Assembly (NCBI RefSeq): GCF_900187265.1 | Contig: NZ_LT906450.1 | Location: 682,001-746,000 of the forward strand | Length of the DNA stretch: 64,000 nt | Reading direction: 5' to 3' | DNA from: Rhodococcus rhodochrous | GTDB taxonomy: Bacteria > Actinomycetota > Actinomycetes > Mycobacteriales > Mycobacteriaceae | Shown here: positions 17,023 through 25,353 of the stretch, one piece after another | How the letters are laid out: each line of letters starts with the position of its first letter | Numbering within the stretch: position 1 is the first letter of the stretch | The notes under the pieces: model-generated | Told to the model about the DNA's origin: nothing | Seen by the model: the letters and a program-made list of their open reading frames with translations, nothing else | Databases searched by the model: none | Translations under genes and position numbers: made by a program

Positions 17023-17994
17023 CTAGAGGTGGTGTTTGAAGGTGTCGTAGTCGGCGTCGGGTTCACCGGTGGGCCGGAAGTACTCGATGTTGCGCAGCGT
17101 GTGGTCCCACTCCTCGCGCGGACGCCACTTGGCCTCGACCCGCATGCCCATGCGCACCTCGGAGGCGTCGCACTCGAGGATCAGGTGCAGGAACGGGATG
17201 TCGGCGCCGTCGAGCAGCACGTAGGCCGCGACGTAGGGCGGCTTGATCTGCTGGCCCATGAACGGGACGTTGACGATGCAGAAGGTGGTGACGATGCCCT
17301 TGTCGGGCACCTCCACCGGTTCCTTGGTGGGCACACCGTCGGTCGGGCTCGCGCCGCGCGGCGGCACGTAGACCTTCCCGCCGGGGCCGGTGCGACCACC
17401 GATGATCTTCCCCTCCTTGAGACCGCGCAGGTACCAGGACTCCTCGGGCGAGGCCGAGTGCCGGTAGTGCAGGTCGACGGGGGTGGTGATCATGGTGACC
17501 GGTTCGCCGTCGGCCGCTTGCACGGTGAGGGTCGCCTCGCCGGGTTCGAAGGCCTCGATGTCGTGGATCTTGCCGGTGCGCTCTGCGGCCCAGCGCACGC
17601 GCACACGCAGGCCTGTCCCGATCTCGTCCGGGGACGCGACGTCGACCGCGTGCAGCAGCGTCGTGTCGGCACCGTCGAGACGGATCAGCGCCCACGCGAA
17701 CGGCCGGTCGAACGGCTGTCCGGGCAACGGCTCGGCGTTCCACGTCCAGCTCACCACGGTGCCGGTCTGCCCGACCTCGACGAAATCGGTGAGCGGTTCA
17801 TGGGTGACCGCGTCGAATTCGGGGGGCGGGACGAGGACCCGTCCGTCGGATCCGCGCGCGCCGAGAATGCGGCCGTCGCGCAGTCCGGTGACGAAGGCTC
17901 CGACGGTCGGCCCGGTGGATCGTGTGTAGTCGAACTTCAGATTCAGCGGTGCGCTCAGCGGTGGCTCGGCAACCGCGCTCTTTCCCAGGCTCAC
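17023..17994 (-). CDS. Tandem DUF35 OB-fold protein (Rv3521 type)
   Basis: A 323-residue protein with two DUF35-like OB units: about 20-160 (YTRSTGPTVGAF, LRDGRILGARG, VPPPEFD, VEVGQTGTVVSW) and about 175-320 (YRHSASPEESWYLRGLKEGKIIGGR, in parts, VYVPPRGASP, VPDKGIVTTF). The Zn-ribbon cysteines of other DUF35 proteins are missing. The GTG start at 17994 is inferred from loss of similarity upstream and from the KstR box only 10 bp away, so the mRNA may be leaderless. It is the first gene of the ltp4-ltp3 operon and probably a scaffold for those aldolases. Confidence 0.83.
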   Translation of the reverse strand: MSLGKSAVAEPPLSAPLNLKFDYTRSTGPTVGAFVTGLRDGRILGARGSDGRVLVPPPEFDAVTHEPLTDFVEVGQTGTVVSWTWNAEPLPGQPFDRPFAWALIRLDGADTTLLHAVDVASPDEIGTGLRVRVRWAAERTGKIHDIEAFEPGEATLTVQAADGEPVTMITTPVDLHYRHSASPEESWYLRGLKEGKIIGGRTGPGGKVYVPPRGASPTDGVPTKEPVEVPDKGIVTTFCIVNVPFMGQQIKPPYVAAYVLLDGADIPFLHLILECDASEVRMGMRVEAKWRPREEWDHTLRNIEYFRPTGEPDADYDTFKHHL

Positions 17995-18003
17995 AATTTC
18001 GAG

Positions 18004-18017
18004 TAGAACAGGTTCTA
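18004..18017. promoter_or_regulatory. KstR operator, bidirectional
   Basis: TAGAACAGGTTCTA is an exact KstR box with 6-bp perfect arms (TAGAAC/GTTCTA). It controls the OB-fold/ltp operon (minus) and the Rv3520c-type gene (plus). Confidence 0.9.
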
Positions 18018-18084
18018 GTGTTGCTGGCAAGAGCGGCGCGCGAACTGCACCTCGCCGCGATTCGTCCGACAGGAAAGGCGTCCA

Positions 18085-19122
18085 ATGAAACTGGGACTGC
18101 AACTCGGTTACTGGGGTGCCCAGCCGCCCCCGAACGCACCGGAACTCGTTGCTGCGGCCGAGGCCGAAGGATTCGACGCCGTCTTCGCCGCCGAATCGTG
18201 GGGGTCCGACGCGTTCACTCCGCTCGCGTGGTGGGGTTCGTCCACCGAACGGGTGCGGCTCGGCACGTCCGTCGTGCAGATCTCCGCGCGCACACCGACG
18301 AGTTGCGCGATGCACGCGCTCACGCTCGATCACCTCTCGGGTGGCCGGCACATTCTCGGCCTCGGCGTCTCGGGGCCGCAGGTGGTGGAGGGCTGGTACG
18401 GGCAACCGTTCGCGAAGCCCCTCGCGCGCACCCGCGAGTACGTCGACGTGATCCGCAAGGTGCTCGCGCGCGAAGAGCCGGTGACCAGCGACGGACCGCA
18501 CTTCCCCCTGCCCTATGCGGGCGCTGGATCCACCGGGCTCGGCAAACCGCTCAAGCCCATCACGCATCCGCTGCGGTCGGACATCCCGATCTGGATCGGT
18601 GCCGAGGGCCCGAAGAACGTCGCGCTCACCGCCGAGATCGCCGACGGCTGGCTCGCGATCTACTACACCCCGCGACTGGCGTCGATGTACGACGAGTGGC
18701 TCGACGAGGGGTTCGCCCGGTCGGGCGCGCGGCGTACCCGCGAGGACTTCGAGATCGCCGCGACCTGCCAGGTGGTCGTCACCGACGACCGCGCGGCGAC
18801 CATCGCGGCGATGAAACCGGTGACGGCGCTGTACGTCGGGGGAATGGGCGCGCCGGAGTTGAACTTCCACGCGCAGGTCTACCGGCGGATGGGGTACGAC
18901 GCCGTGGTCGAGGAGGTGACCGCGTTGTTCCGCGCCGGTCGCAAGGACGAGGCGGCCGCCGCCATCCCGGACGAGATGATCACCGAGACGATGATCGTCG
19001 GCAACGCCGACGAGGTACGCGAAGGCGTGAAGCGGTGGGAGGAGGCCGGCGTGACCATGCTGCTGGTCGGTTGCCGCGACGTCGACCAGGTCCGCACGAT
19101 CGCCGACGTGGTGTTGCGCTAG
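18085..19122 (+). CDS. F420-dependent luciferase-like oxidoreductase (Rv3520c type)
   Basis: A 345-residue LLM enzyme (Rv3520c is 347 aa), starting MKLGLQLGYWGAQPP, with ESWGSDAF, LGTSVVQISARTP, HILGLGVSGPQVVEGW and IWIGAEGPKNVALTAEIADGW. The ISARTP and SGPQVVEGW segments are typical of F420-binding methylenetetrahydromethanopterin-reductase-like proteins. AGGAAAGG precedes the ATG. It is transcribed alone from the shared KstR box and ends at a terminator. The steroid-linked function is inferred from regulation only. Confidence 0.87.
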   Translation: MKLGLQLGYWGAQPPPNAPELVAAAEAEGFDAVFAAESWGSDAFTPLAWWGSSTERVRLGTSVVQISARTPTSCAMHALTLDHLSGGRHILGLGVSGPQVVEGWYGQPFAKPLARTREYVDVIRKVLAREEPVTSDGPHFPLPYAGAGSTGLGKPLKPITHPLRSDIPIWIGAEGPKNVALTAEIADGWLAIYYTPRLASMYDEWLDEGFARSGARRTREDFEIAATCQVVVTDDRAATIAAMKPVTALYVGGMGAPELNFHAQVYRRMGYDAVVEEVTALFRAGRKDEAAAAIPDEMITETMIVGNADEVREGVKRWEEAGVTMLLVGCRDVDQVRTIADVVLR

Positions 19123-19144
19123 ACCGTGGCGCTGGGCTGAACGC

Positions 19145-19191
19145 CGCGGCGGGCGGAAACCGTTCCGTAAGGAAGGCTTCCGCCCGCCGCG
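19145..19191. terminator. Bidirectional terminator hairpin
   Basis: 14-bp perfect arms (19145-19158 with 19178-19191) around a 19-nt loop that has its own small TTCC-GTAA-GGAA hairpin. It separates the convergent genes ending at 19122 and 19199. Confidence 0.75.
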
Positions 19192-19198
19192 TGTGGCG

Positions 19199-20728
19199 TC
19201 AGGAGGCGTAGGCGGCCTTCAGTTTGCCCTTCACCAGCTTGCCCGTGGGTGTGCGGGGCAGTTCGTCGACGAAGTCCACCGACCGCGGCACCTTGAAGTG
19301 GGCGACCCGCTCGCGGACGTACGCGATGAGGTCGTCGGCGAGATCGGGTGATGCGGTGGCACCGGACGACACCTGCACGACGGCCTTGACCTCCTCGCCC
19401 ATCTCCGGATGGGGTACGCCGATCACGGCGACGTCCTCGACGGCCGGGTGCAGGGCGAGCACGTTCTCGATCTCCTGCGGATAGATGTTCACCCCGCCGG
19501 AGATGATCGTGAACGACTTGCGGTCGGTCAGATACAGATAACCGTCCTCGTCGAGATAACCGAGGTCGCCGACGGTGGTCCAGGTGGGATGCTCGGGATG
19601 CTGCGACGCTGCGGTCTTCTCGGGATCGTTGTGGTACGAGAACGGAACCTTCTCGTATTCGAGATAGATCGTCCCCACCTCGCCGGCCGGGAGTTCCCGC
19701 CCTTCCTCGTCGCAGATGTGCGCGGGCCCGAGCACGCTCTTGCCCACCGAGCCCGGATGTTCGAGCCATTCCTGGCTGTTGATGAACGTGATCCCGTTGG
19801 CCTCGGTGGAGCTGTAGTACTCGTAGATCACCGGTCCGAGCCAGTCGATCATCGCGCGCTTGACCTCCGGCGGGCACGGCGCGGCGGCGTGGACGAGCAC
19901 GCGCAGACTCGACAGGTCGTGACGGGCACGGATCTCCTCGTCGAGTTTGAGCATGCGGACGAACATCGTCGGCACCATCTGCCCGGCGGTGATCTTGTGC
20001 TCCTCGATGTGCCGGAGCGCGGTCTCGGCGTCGAACTTCTCGGCGAGGACCACCGTGCCGCCGAGCGCATGGATCGCCCCACCCCAGCGCAGTGGCGCTG
20101 CGTGATAGATCGGGGCGGGGGAGTAGTAGACGTCGGAGTCGGTGAGGCCGAAGAGGAACTGCGCCACCGTCACCAGCGGCTCACCGGGTTCGTCGACGCG
20201 ACGGTCCGGGAGATCCGGCTGGATGCCCTTGGGGAAGCCCGTGGTTCCGGACGAATACAGCATGATGGCGCCGCACGGTTCCTCCTCGAGTCGCGGGCCG
20301 GCCGCGGCGAGGGCATCCTCGTACGACTCGAAACCACGCACGGCGCCGCCGAACGCGAGTCGCGCGGAACCGATCGTGACCTTCTCGCCGACCTGTTCGG
20401 AGAGCTCACCCAGCGTCGCCGAGACGATCAATGCCTTCGCGCCGCTGTCCTCGACGATGTACGCCACCTCGCCGGCGGTGAGATGACTGTTGACCGCCGT
20501 GATGTACAACCCGGACCGCATTGCGGCCCAGAACACCTCGAAGGCCTCCGGCAGGTTCTCGGTGAGGAGGGCGACGACATCGCCGGAGCGGAGCCCGGCG
20601 TCGTGCAGCACTCGGGCGAGCGCTGCCGACCGGTCGTCGAGTTCGCGGTAGGTCAGGCTCCGGCCGCTGTCGGCCAGGACGACGGCGAGCTTGTCCGGGG
20701 CGGTGCGGGCGTGGACTCCTGGATACAT
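19199..20728 (-). CDS. Acyl-CoA synthetase (FadD, AMP-forming)
   Basis: A 509-residue ANL-superfamily ligase. P-loop YSSGTTGFPKG is near 162, the EYYSSTEANG motif near 305, TVGDLGYLDEDGYLYLTDR near 388 (in two parts), and the C-terminal catalytic Lys in PRTPTGKLVKGKL. I chose the ATG at 20728 because AGGAG lies just before it; an ATG at 20740 is in frame but would contain that ribosome site. The family activates fatty, aromatic or steroid acids, and the substrate is not readable. The upstream region lacks a KstR box but has a perfect 11-bp palindrome, so it is probably under another regulator. Confidence 0.87.
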   Translation of the reverse strand: MYPGVHARTAPDKLAVVLADSGRSLTYRELDDRSAALARVLHDAGLRSGDVVALLTENLPEAFEVFWAAMRSGLYITAVNSHLTAGEVAYIVEDSGAKALIVSATLGELSEQVGEKVTIGSARLAFGGAVRGFESYEDALAAAGPRLEEEPCGAIMLYSSGTTGFPKGIQPDLPDRRVDEPGEPLVTVAQFLFGLTDSDVYYSPAPIYHAAPLRWGGAIHALGGTVVLAEKFDAETALRHIEEHKITAGQMVPTMFVRMLKLDEEIRARHDLSSLRVLVHAAAPCPPEVKRAMIDWLGPVIYEYYSSTEANGITFINSQEWLEHPGSVGKSVLGPAHICDEEGRELPAGEVGTIYLEYEKVPFSYHNDPEKTAASQHPEHPTWTTVGDLGYLDEDGYLYLTDRKSFTIISGGVNIYPQEIENVLALHPAVEDVAVIGVPHPEMGEEVKAVVQVSSGATASPDLADDLIAYVRERVAHFKVPRSVDFVDELPRTPTGKLVKGKLKAAYAS

Positions 20729-20752
20729 GGGGCTCCTCATTACCTCGGCGAA

Positions 20753-20782
20753 CGCTGTGACCCTGTGTTGTGGGTCACAGCG
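20753..20782. promoter_or_regulatory. Operator palindrome upstream of the fadD gene at 19199-20728
   Basis: CGCTGTGACCC and GGGTCACAGCG form perfect 11-bp arms around TGTGTTGT, 24 bp upstream of the start. The geometry suits a dimeric TetR or GntR regulator. It could also act as a hairpin between the 20728 promoter and the echA19 3' end. Confidence 0.6.
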
Positions 20783-20857
20783 GGCAATGTAGCAGAGCTA
20801 AGAACATGACTGTGACCGCGCTCTCACGGATGGGAGCGCGGTCCACAGCAGCGCAGG

Positions 20858-21721
20858 TCAGGAACCGGTGAACTTCGGGGCACGCTTCTCGGCGAACGCC
20901 CGCGGACCCTCCTTGGCATCTGCGCTCTTGAAGACGGCGGCGCCGAGCTCGGCGTCGATCCGGAAGGCCTCCTCCTCGTGCAGACCCTCCGAGTCGCGGA
21001 TGGTCCGGAGGATGGCCTGCACGGCGAGCGGGCCGTTGTTCGCGATCGTCTCGGCGATCTCGAGCGCCTTGTCGAGCGCGGTGCCGTCGGGGACGACGTA
21101 ACCGATGAGCCCGATCTCCTTGGCTTCGGCGGCCTTGATGTGGCGGCCGGTGAGCAGGATGTCGGCGGCGATCGTGTACGGGATCTGGCGGACGAGGCGC
21201 ACGGCGGATCCGCCGAGCGGGAACAGTCCCCACTTCGCCTCGGAGACGCCGAATTTCGCGCTCTCCCCGGCGACGCGGATGTCGGTGCCCTGCAGGATCT
21301 CGGTGCCGCCGGCGATCGCGGCGCCCTCGACGGCCGCGATCAGCGGCTTCGTCAGGCGGCGACCTTTGAGCAACGCCGGCAGGCGTGACAGGTCCCACCC
21401 ACCGCCGTTGCCATTCCGGTCGCTCCGCTCGCCCTGCTCGAACTTGTCTCCGGGAGGCGCTGCATTCATGGCCTTGAGATCGGCACCCGCGCAGAACGCG
21501 CCACCGGCGCCGGTGAGGATCGCGACGCGGATCTCGGGATCGTTGTCGACGCGGTCCCACGCCTCGCTCATGATCGCCATCATCTCGCCGGACAGCGCAT
21601 TTCGTGCTTCGGGGCGATTGAGCGTGACGATCAGGACGTGGCCGCGTTGCTCGACGAGGCAGTGCGGTTCGCGGGACGAGATGTCCGAATCGGCTGCGCC
21701 GGGGGCTTCGGTAGCGGACAC
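20858..21721 (-). CDS. echA19: Steroid enoyl-CoA hydratase EchA19
   Basis: A 287-residue crotonase matching M. tuberculosis EchA19 strongly ([69 protein letters not shown] in parts, [17 protein letters not shown]). The second catalytic Glu lies in AGGTEILQG. EchA19 hydrates the C22 double bond of 3-oxo-chol-4,22-dien-24-oyl-CoA. The GTG at 21721 has GAGGAG 8 nt upstream; the in-frame ATG at 21757 would overlap the KstR promoter region. Relative to the M. tuberculosis protein it has about 15 extra N-terminal residues and a Gly/Asn/Arg-rich insertion near residue 105. Confidence 0.93.
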   Translation of the reverse strand: MSATEAPGAADSDISSREPHCLVEQRGHVLIVTLNRPEARNALSGEMMAIMSEAWDRVDNDPEIRVAILTGAGGAFCAGADLKAMNAAPPGDKFEQGERSDRNGNGGGWDLSRLPALLKGRRLTKPLIAAVEGAAIAGGTEILQGTDIRVAGESAKFGVSEAKWGLFPLGGSAVRLVRQIPYTIAADILLTGRHIKAAEAKEIGLIGYVVPDGTALDKALEIAETIANNGPLAVQAILRTIRDSEGLHEEEAFRIDAELGAAVFKSADAKEGPRAFAEKRAPKFTGS

Positions 21722-21777
21722 TGGCAGGACTCCTCGCGGTGTTGTGAACTGGATCATATTCGGGTCTTGTCAGAAAC

Positions 21778-21791
21778 GGTAACACGTTCTA
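21778..21791. promoter_or_regulatory. KstR operator between echA19 and fadD19
   Basis: GGTAACACGTTCTA fits TnnAACnnGTTnnA with one mismatch at an outer base (reverse: TAGAACGTGTTACC). It ends 11 bp before the fadD19 GTG and lies 57 bp upstream of the echA19 GTG. Confidence 0.8.
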
Positions 21792-21802
21792 CTTTTGTCA
21801 GC

Positions 21803-23470
21803 GTGGCCCTAAACATCGCAGACCTCGTCGAACACGCAATCGACCTCGTTCCCGAGCGCGTCGCGCTGGCCTCGGACGGACGTGAGGTCACCTACGCACA
21901 GCTGGAGGAACGAGCCAACCGACTTGCTCATTACCTGCGCGAACAAGGAGTGGAGCCGGGCGACAAGGTCGGCATCTACTCCCGGAACACCATCGAGGCC
22001 GTAGAGGCGATGATCGCGGTCTTCAAGATCCGCGCCATCATGATCAACGTCAACTACCGCTATGTCGAGAACGAGTTGCAGTACATCTTCGATAACTCCG
22101 ACATGGTGGCCCTCATCCACGAGCGCCGGTACTCCGACAAGGTGGCGAACGTCCTCCCGAGCACACCGCTGGTGAAGACCGTCGTGGTGGTCGAGGACGG
22201 CACCGACGTCGACTTCTCGGCCTACGGCGGCATCGAATACGAAGCGGCACTGGCGCAGAGCTCGCCCGAACGCGACTTCGAAGACCGCAGCGCCGACGAC
22301 GTCTACATCCTCTACACCGGCGGCACCACCGGCCACCCCAAGGGCGTGATGTGGCGTCACGAGGACGTCTGGCGCGTCCTCGGCGGCGGCATCAACTTCA
22401 TGACCGGCGAGTGGGTCAAGGACGAATGGCAGCTGGCGAAGGAGGGCGCCGAGAACCCCGGTCTCGTGCGCTATCCCATCCCGCCGATGATCCACGGTGG
22501 CGCGCAGTGGGCGCTGTTCCAGTCGCTGTTCAGCGGCGGCAAGGTCATCATGCATCCCGAGTTCTCGGGCCACGAGGTGTGGCGCATCATCGACGACCAC
22601 AAGGTCAACGTCATCTTCATCACCGGCGACGCGATGGCCCGCCCCATGCTCGACGCGCTCGAGGAGGGCAACCCGAAGACCGGTGAGCCCTACGACCTCT
22701 CGACGCTGTTCGCCATGGCGTCGAGTGCTGCTCTGTTCTCCCCGTCCATCAAGGACCGTTTCCTCGACCTGCTGCCCGGCAAGGTCATCACCGACTCCAT
22801 CGGCTCGTCCGAGACCGGCTTCGGCGGCATCGGTATCGCCGAGAAGGGCAAGACCCTCGGTGGCGGACCCACGGTGAAGATCGACGAATCGACCACCGTC
22901 CTCGACGACGACGGCAACCCGATCGAACCGGGCTCCGGCAAGGTCGGCATGGTCGCGCGCACCGGCAACATCCCGCTCGGCTACTACAAGGACGAGGCCA
23001 AGACCAAAGCGACCTTCCGCGAGTACAACGGGATCCGCTACTCGATCCCCGGCGACTACGCCCGCGTCGAGGCCGACGGCACCGTCACGATGCTCGGCCG
23101 CGGTTCGGTCTCGATCAACAGCGGTGGCGAGAAGGTCTACCCCGAAGAGGTCGAGGGCGCACTCAAGCAGCACCCGGCCGTCTTCGACGCCCTGGTGGTC
23201 GGTGTGCCGGACGAGCGCTTCGGTGAGCGGGTCTCCGCCGTCGTCGCGCTGCGTGAGGGCGAGCAGGCGACGCTCGAGGAACTCATGACGACGGCACGGT
23301 CGAAGATCGCGGGGTACAAGGTGCCGCGCGCGGTGTGGTTCGTCGACGAGATCAAGCGGTCGCCTGCCGGCAAGCCCGATTACCGGTGGGCCAAGGACCA
23401 GACCGAGCTGCGTCCGGCCGACGAGGTCTACAACAACGGCGACGGCAACGGCGCCGCGGCGACGGGATAG
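21803..23470 (+). CDS. fadD19: Steroid-26-oyl-CoA synthetase FadD19
   Basis: A 555-residue acyl-CoA synthetase that begins MALNIADLVEHAID, as in M. tuberculosis FadD19 (548 aa). It has the AMP-binding motif YTGGTTGHPKGVMWRHED near 172, SIGSSETGFGG and the C-terminal Lys in SPAGKPDYRWAK. It activates 3-oxocholest-4-en-26-oate made by Cyp125. The GTG start has no Shine-Dalgarno and lies 11 bp from the KstR box, so a leaderless transcript is likely. The long upstream open frame crosses the promoter and is not coding. The next gene follows after 8 nt. Confidence 0.94.
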   Translation: MALNIADLVEHAIDLVPERVALASDGREVTYAQLEERANRLAHYLREQGVEPGDKVGIYSRNTIEAVEAMIAVFKIRAIMINVNYRYVENELQYIFDNSDMVALIHERRYSDKVANVLPSTPLVKTVVVVEDGTDVDFSAYGGIEYEAALAQSSPERDFEDRSADDVYILYTGGTTGHPKGVMWRHEDVWRVLGGGINFMTGEWVKDEWQLAKEGAENPGLVRYPIPPMIHGGAQWALFQSLFSGGKVIMHPEFSGHEVWRIIDDHKVNVIFITGDAMARPMLDALEEGNPKTGEPYDLSTLFAMASSAALFSPSIKDRFLDLLPGKVITDSIGSSETGFGGIGIAEKGKTLGGGPTVKIDESTTVLDDDGNPIEPGSGKVGMVARTGNIPLGYYKDEAKTKATFREYNGIRYSIPGDYARVEADGTVTMLGRGSVSINSGGEKVYPEEVEGALKQHPAVFDALVVGVPDERFGERVSAVVALREGEQATLEELMTTARSKIAGYKVPRAVWFVDEIKRSPAGKPDYRWAKDQTELRPADEVYNNGDGNGAAATG

Positions 23471-23478
23471 AAGGACAC

Positions 23479-24591
23479 ATGCAGACCGGTCTCAGCAAGA
23501 AGTTCGGTATCGAGTATCCGATCTTCGGATTCACGCCCTCCGAACACGTCGCGGCGGCGATCAGCCGCGCAGGCGGACTCGGTGTCCTCGGGTGCGTGCG
23601 GTTCAACGACCCGGAGGAACTCGACGCCGTCCTGACCTGGATGGACGAGAACACCGACGGCAAGCCGTACGGCGTCGACATCGTGATGCCCGCCAAGGTG
23701 CCCACCGAGGGCACAGCGGTGGACCTCGACAAACTGATTCCCGCCGAGCACCGTGCCTTCGTCGACCGCACGCTCGACGAACTCGGTGTGCCGCTGCTGT
23801 CCGACGACGTCGGCGAGGCGAGCGGTGTTCTGGGCTGGCTGCATTCGGTCGCGCGCTCGCACGTCGACGTCGCTCTCGCCCACCGGCCCGCCCTGATCGC
23901 CAACGCACTGGGATCGCCGCCGAAGGACGTCATCGACCTCGCGCACGAGAAGGGAGTGCCGGTGGCGGCACTCGCGGGCGCGGTCGAGCACGCTAAGCGT
24001 CATGTCGAGAACGGTGTCGACATCGTGATCGCGCAGGGCTACGAGGCCGGCGGGCACACCGGTGAGATCGCGTCGATGGTGCTGTGGCCCGAAATCGTCG
24101 ATGCACTCGGCGATTCGGCGGCCGTGCTCGCCGCCGGCGGTGTGGGATCGGGACGGCAGGTCGCGGCGGCACTGGCCCTCGGTGCCTCCGGTGTGTGGAT
24201 GGGTTCGTACTGGCTCACCACCTCGGAGTACAAGCTCGGGGCGGCCGCGCACGGCCCGTCGTCGATCCAGCGTGCGCTGCTCGGAGCGAGCTCGTCCGAC
24301 ACCGTGCGGTCGCGGATCTACTCGGGCAAGCCCGCGCGTCTGCTCAAGACCAAGTGGACCGAGGCGTGGTCGAAACCCGATGCGCCCGAACCGCTGCCGA
24401 TGCCGCTGCAGAACATCCTCGTGAGCGAGGCGCACCAGCGCATGTCGGCGGCCGACGACCCCGAGGCCGTCGCGATGCCGGTCGGGCAGGTGGTGGGGCG
24501 GATGAACGAGATCCGTCCCGTCGCGGAGATCATGGCCGAACTCGTCCGGGGCTACGACGAGGCGGTCGAGCGGCTGAACGAGGCGCGCTAG
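23479..24591 (+). CDS. Nitronate-monooxygenase-like FMN enzyme (Rv1533/Rv3553 family)
   Basis: A 370-residue TIM-barrel flavoprotein of the 2-nitropropane-dioxygenase group (YPIFGFTPSEHVAAAISRAGGLGVLG in parts, PYGVDIVMP, AQGYEAGGHTGEIASMVLWP in parts, AAGGVGSGRQVAAALALGA, WMGSYWL). It is related to IpdC (Rv3553) and to the 35868 gene of this window. RBS AGAAGGACAC. It is in an operon with fadD19 under KstR, so its role is steroid-linked, possibly enoyl or enone reduction or flavin-dependent oxidation; the exact step is unknown. Confidence 0.85.
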   Translation: MQTGLSKKFGIEYPIFGFTPSEHVAAAISRAGGLGVLGCVRFNDPEELDAVLTWMDENTDGKPYGVDIVMPAKVPTEGTAVDLDKLIPAEHRAFVDRTLDELGVPLLSDDVGEASGVLGWLHSVARSHVDVALAHRPALIANALGSPPKDVIDLAHEKGVPVAALAGAVEHAKRHVENGVDIVIAQGYEAGGHTGEIASMVLWPEIVDALGDSAAVLAAGGVGSGRQVAAALALGASGVWMGSYWLTTSEYKLGAAAHGPSSIQRALLGASSSDTVRSRIYSGKPARLLKTKWTEAWSKPDAPEPLPMPLQNILVSEAHQRMSAADDPEAVAMPVGQVVGRMNEIRPVAEIMAELVRGYDEAVERLNEAR

Positions 24592-24616
24592 ACAGGACCA
24601 CGGTGGTGGGGTGGCA

Positions 24617-24650
24617 GATGCCCGGGGCGGAGCGATCCGCCCCGGGCATC
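24617..24650. terminator. Bidirectional terminator hairpin
   Basis: Perfect 15-bp arms (24617-24631 with 24636-24650), loop GCGA, followed by GTCCCGTTTC. It closes the fadD19 operon and faces the convergent TetR gene. Confidence 0.85.
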
Positions 24651-24660
24651 GTCCCGTTTC

Positions 24661-24745
24661 GGGATCGGCGCCGGACAGGGATCGGCGCCGGACAGGGATC
24701 GGCGCCGGACAGGGATCAGCGGCGGACAGGGATCAGCGGCGGACC
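24661..24745. repeat. Five tandem 17-bp repeats overlapping the 3' end of the TetR gene
   Basis: Unit GGGATCGGCGCCGGACA, repeated from 24661 in exact 17-bp register. Copies 1-3 are identical; copies 4-5 carry GATCAGCGGCGG and the fifth ends in C. The TetR stop codon (24733-24735) and last codons lie in the last unit, so the array looks like a duplicated gene end. It may vary in copy number between strains. Confidence 0.85.
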
Positions 24746-25314
24746 AGGATCTTCAACAGTTCCTGGATCTGTGTGGCCGTGGGGGAGGGCAGACTGTCGC
24801 GGCCGTACAGGAAGCCGATTCCCGCGTAGACGAGGGTGCCTGCACGCAGCTCCGCCTCTTCCTCGTCGAAACCCAGTTCGAGGAAACAGTTTCGGACGAC
24901 GGCCAGGATGCGCTGGTCGAGTGCGCGGACCGACTCGGCGACCTGCGGGTCGCTGCGCGCCCATTCGCGCACCGCGACCTCGGCCTCCCAGGCGCGTTCG
25001 TCGACGAGCATCGCACCCATGTGGGCGAGCCGTTCGTCGACCGGCAGTTCCTCGAGGCTCGTCAGACCGCGGGCGGCGTCGTTGTCCTGCGAGGTGTAGC
25101 GGGTGGCGATGGCCTTCATCAGGTCGTCGATGTCGGAGAAGTGCCAGTAGAAGCTACCTTTGGTGACTCCGAGGTCGTCGCACAGGCGCGAGATCTTCAC
25201 GGCGCTGCGTCCTTCGGAGACGAGCAGGCGCAGACCCGCCTCGGTCCAGTCGTCGAGGGACAACCGTGGTCGTCTGCCCGACCGGCGACCACTCCTCGCC
25301 GGTTGCTCTGCCAC
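24733..25314 (-). CDS. TetR-family transcriptional regulator next to the oxidase/HmgA block
   Basis: A 193-residue TetR protein with a basic N-terminus (RSGRRSGRRPRLSLDDW) and HTH ISRLCDDLGVTKGSFYWHF (about 40-58). The C-terminal ligand domain ends in KILVRR. GTG start. A perfect 8-bp-arm palindrome lies 13 bp upstream, between this gene and the lipase-like gene. It is a candidate regulator of the divergent 26285-35716 block, since it is the only regulator nearby; that is inference. Its 3' end lies in a tandem repeat. Confidence 0.88.
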   Translation of the reverse strand: MAEQPARSGRRSGRRPRLSLDDWTEAGLRLLVSEGRSAVKISRLCDDLGVTKGSFYWHFSDIDDLMKAIATRYTSQDNDAARGLTSLEELPVDERLAHMGAMLVDERAWEAEVAVREWARSDPQVAESVRALDQRILAVVRNCFLELGFDEEEAELRAGTLVYAGIGFLYGRDSLPSPTATQIQELLKILVRR

Positions 25315-25327
25315 GGATGGTCACCTC

Positions 25328-25353
25328 GTCTCGATCGGATCCGAAATCGAGAC
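25328..25353. promoter_or_regulatory. Palindromic operator upstream of the TetR gene
   Basis: GTCTCGAT (25328-25335) and ATCGAGAC (25346-25353) are perfect arms around CGGATCCGAA, 13 bp before the TetR GTG. This is a likely autoregulatory site. Confidence 0.65.

Noticed and set aside
24661-24745. Possible CRISPR array or iteron origin
   Set aside because: 17-bp units have no spacers, and there is no replication gene nearby.
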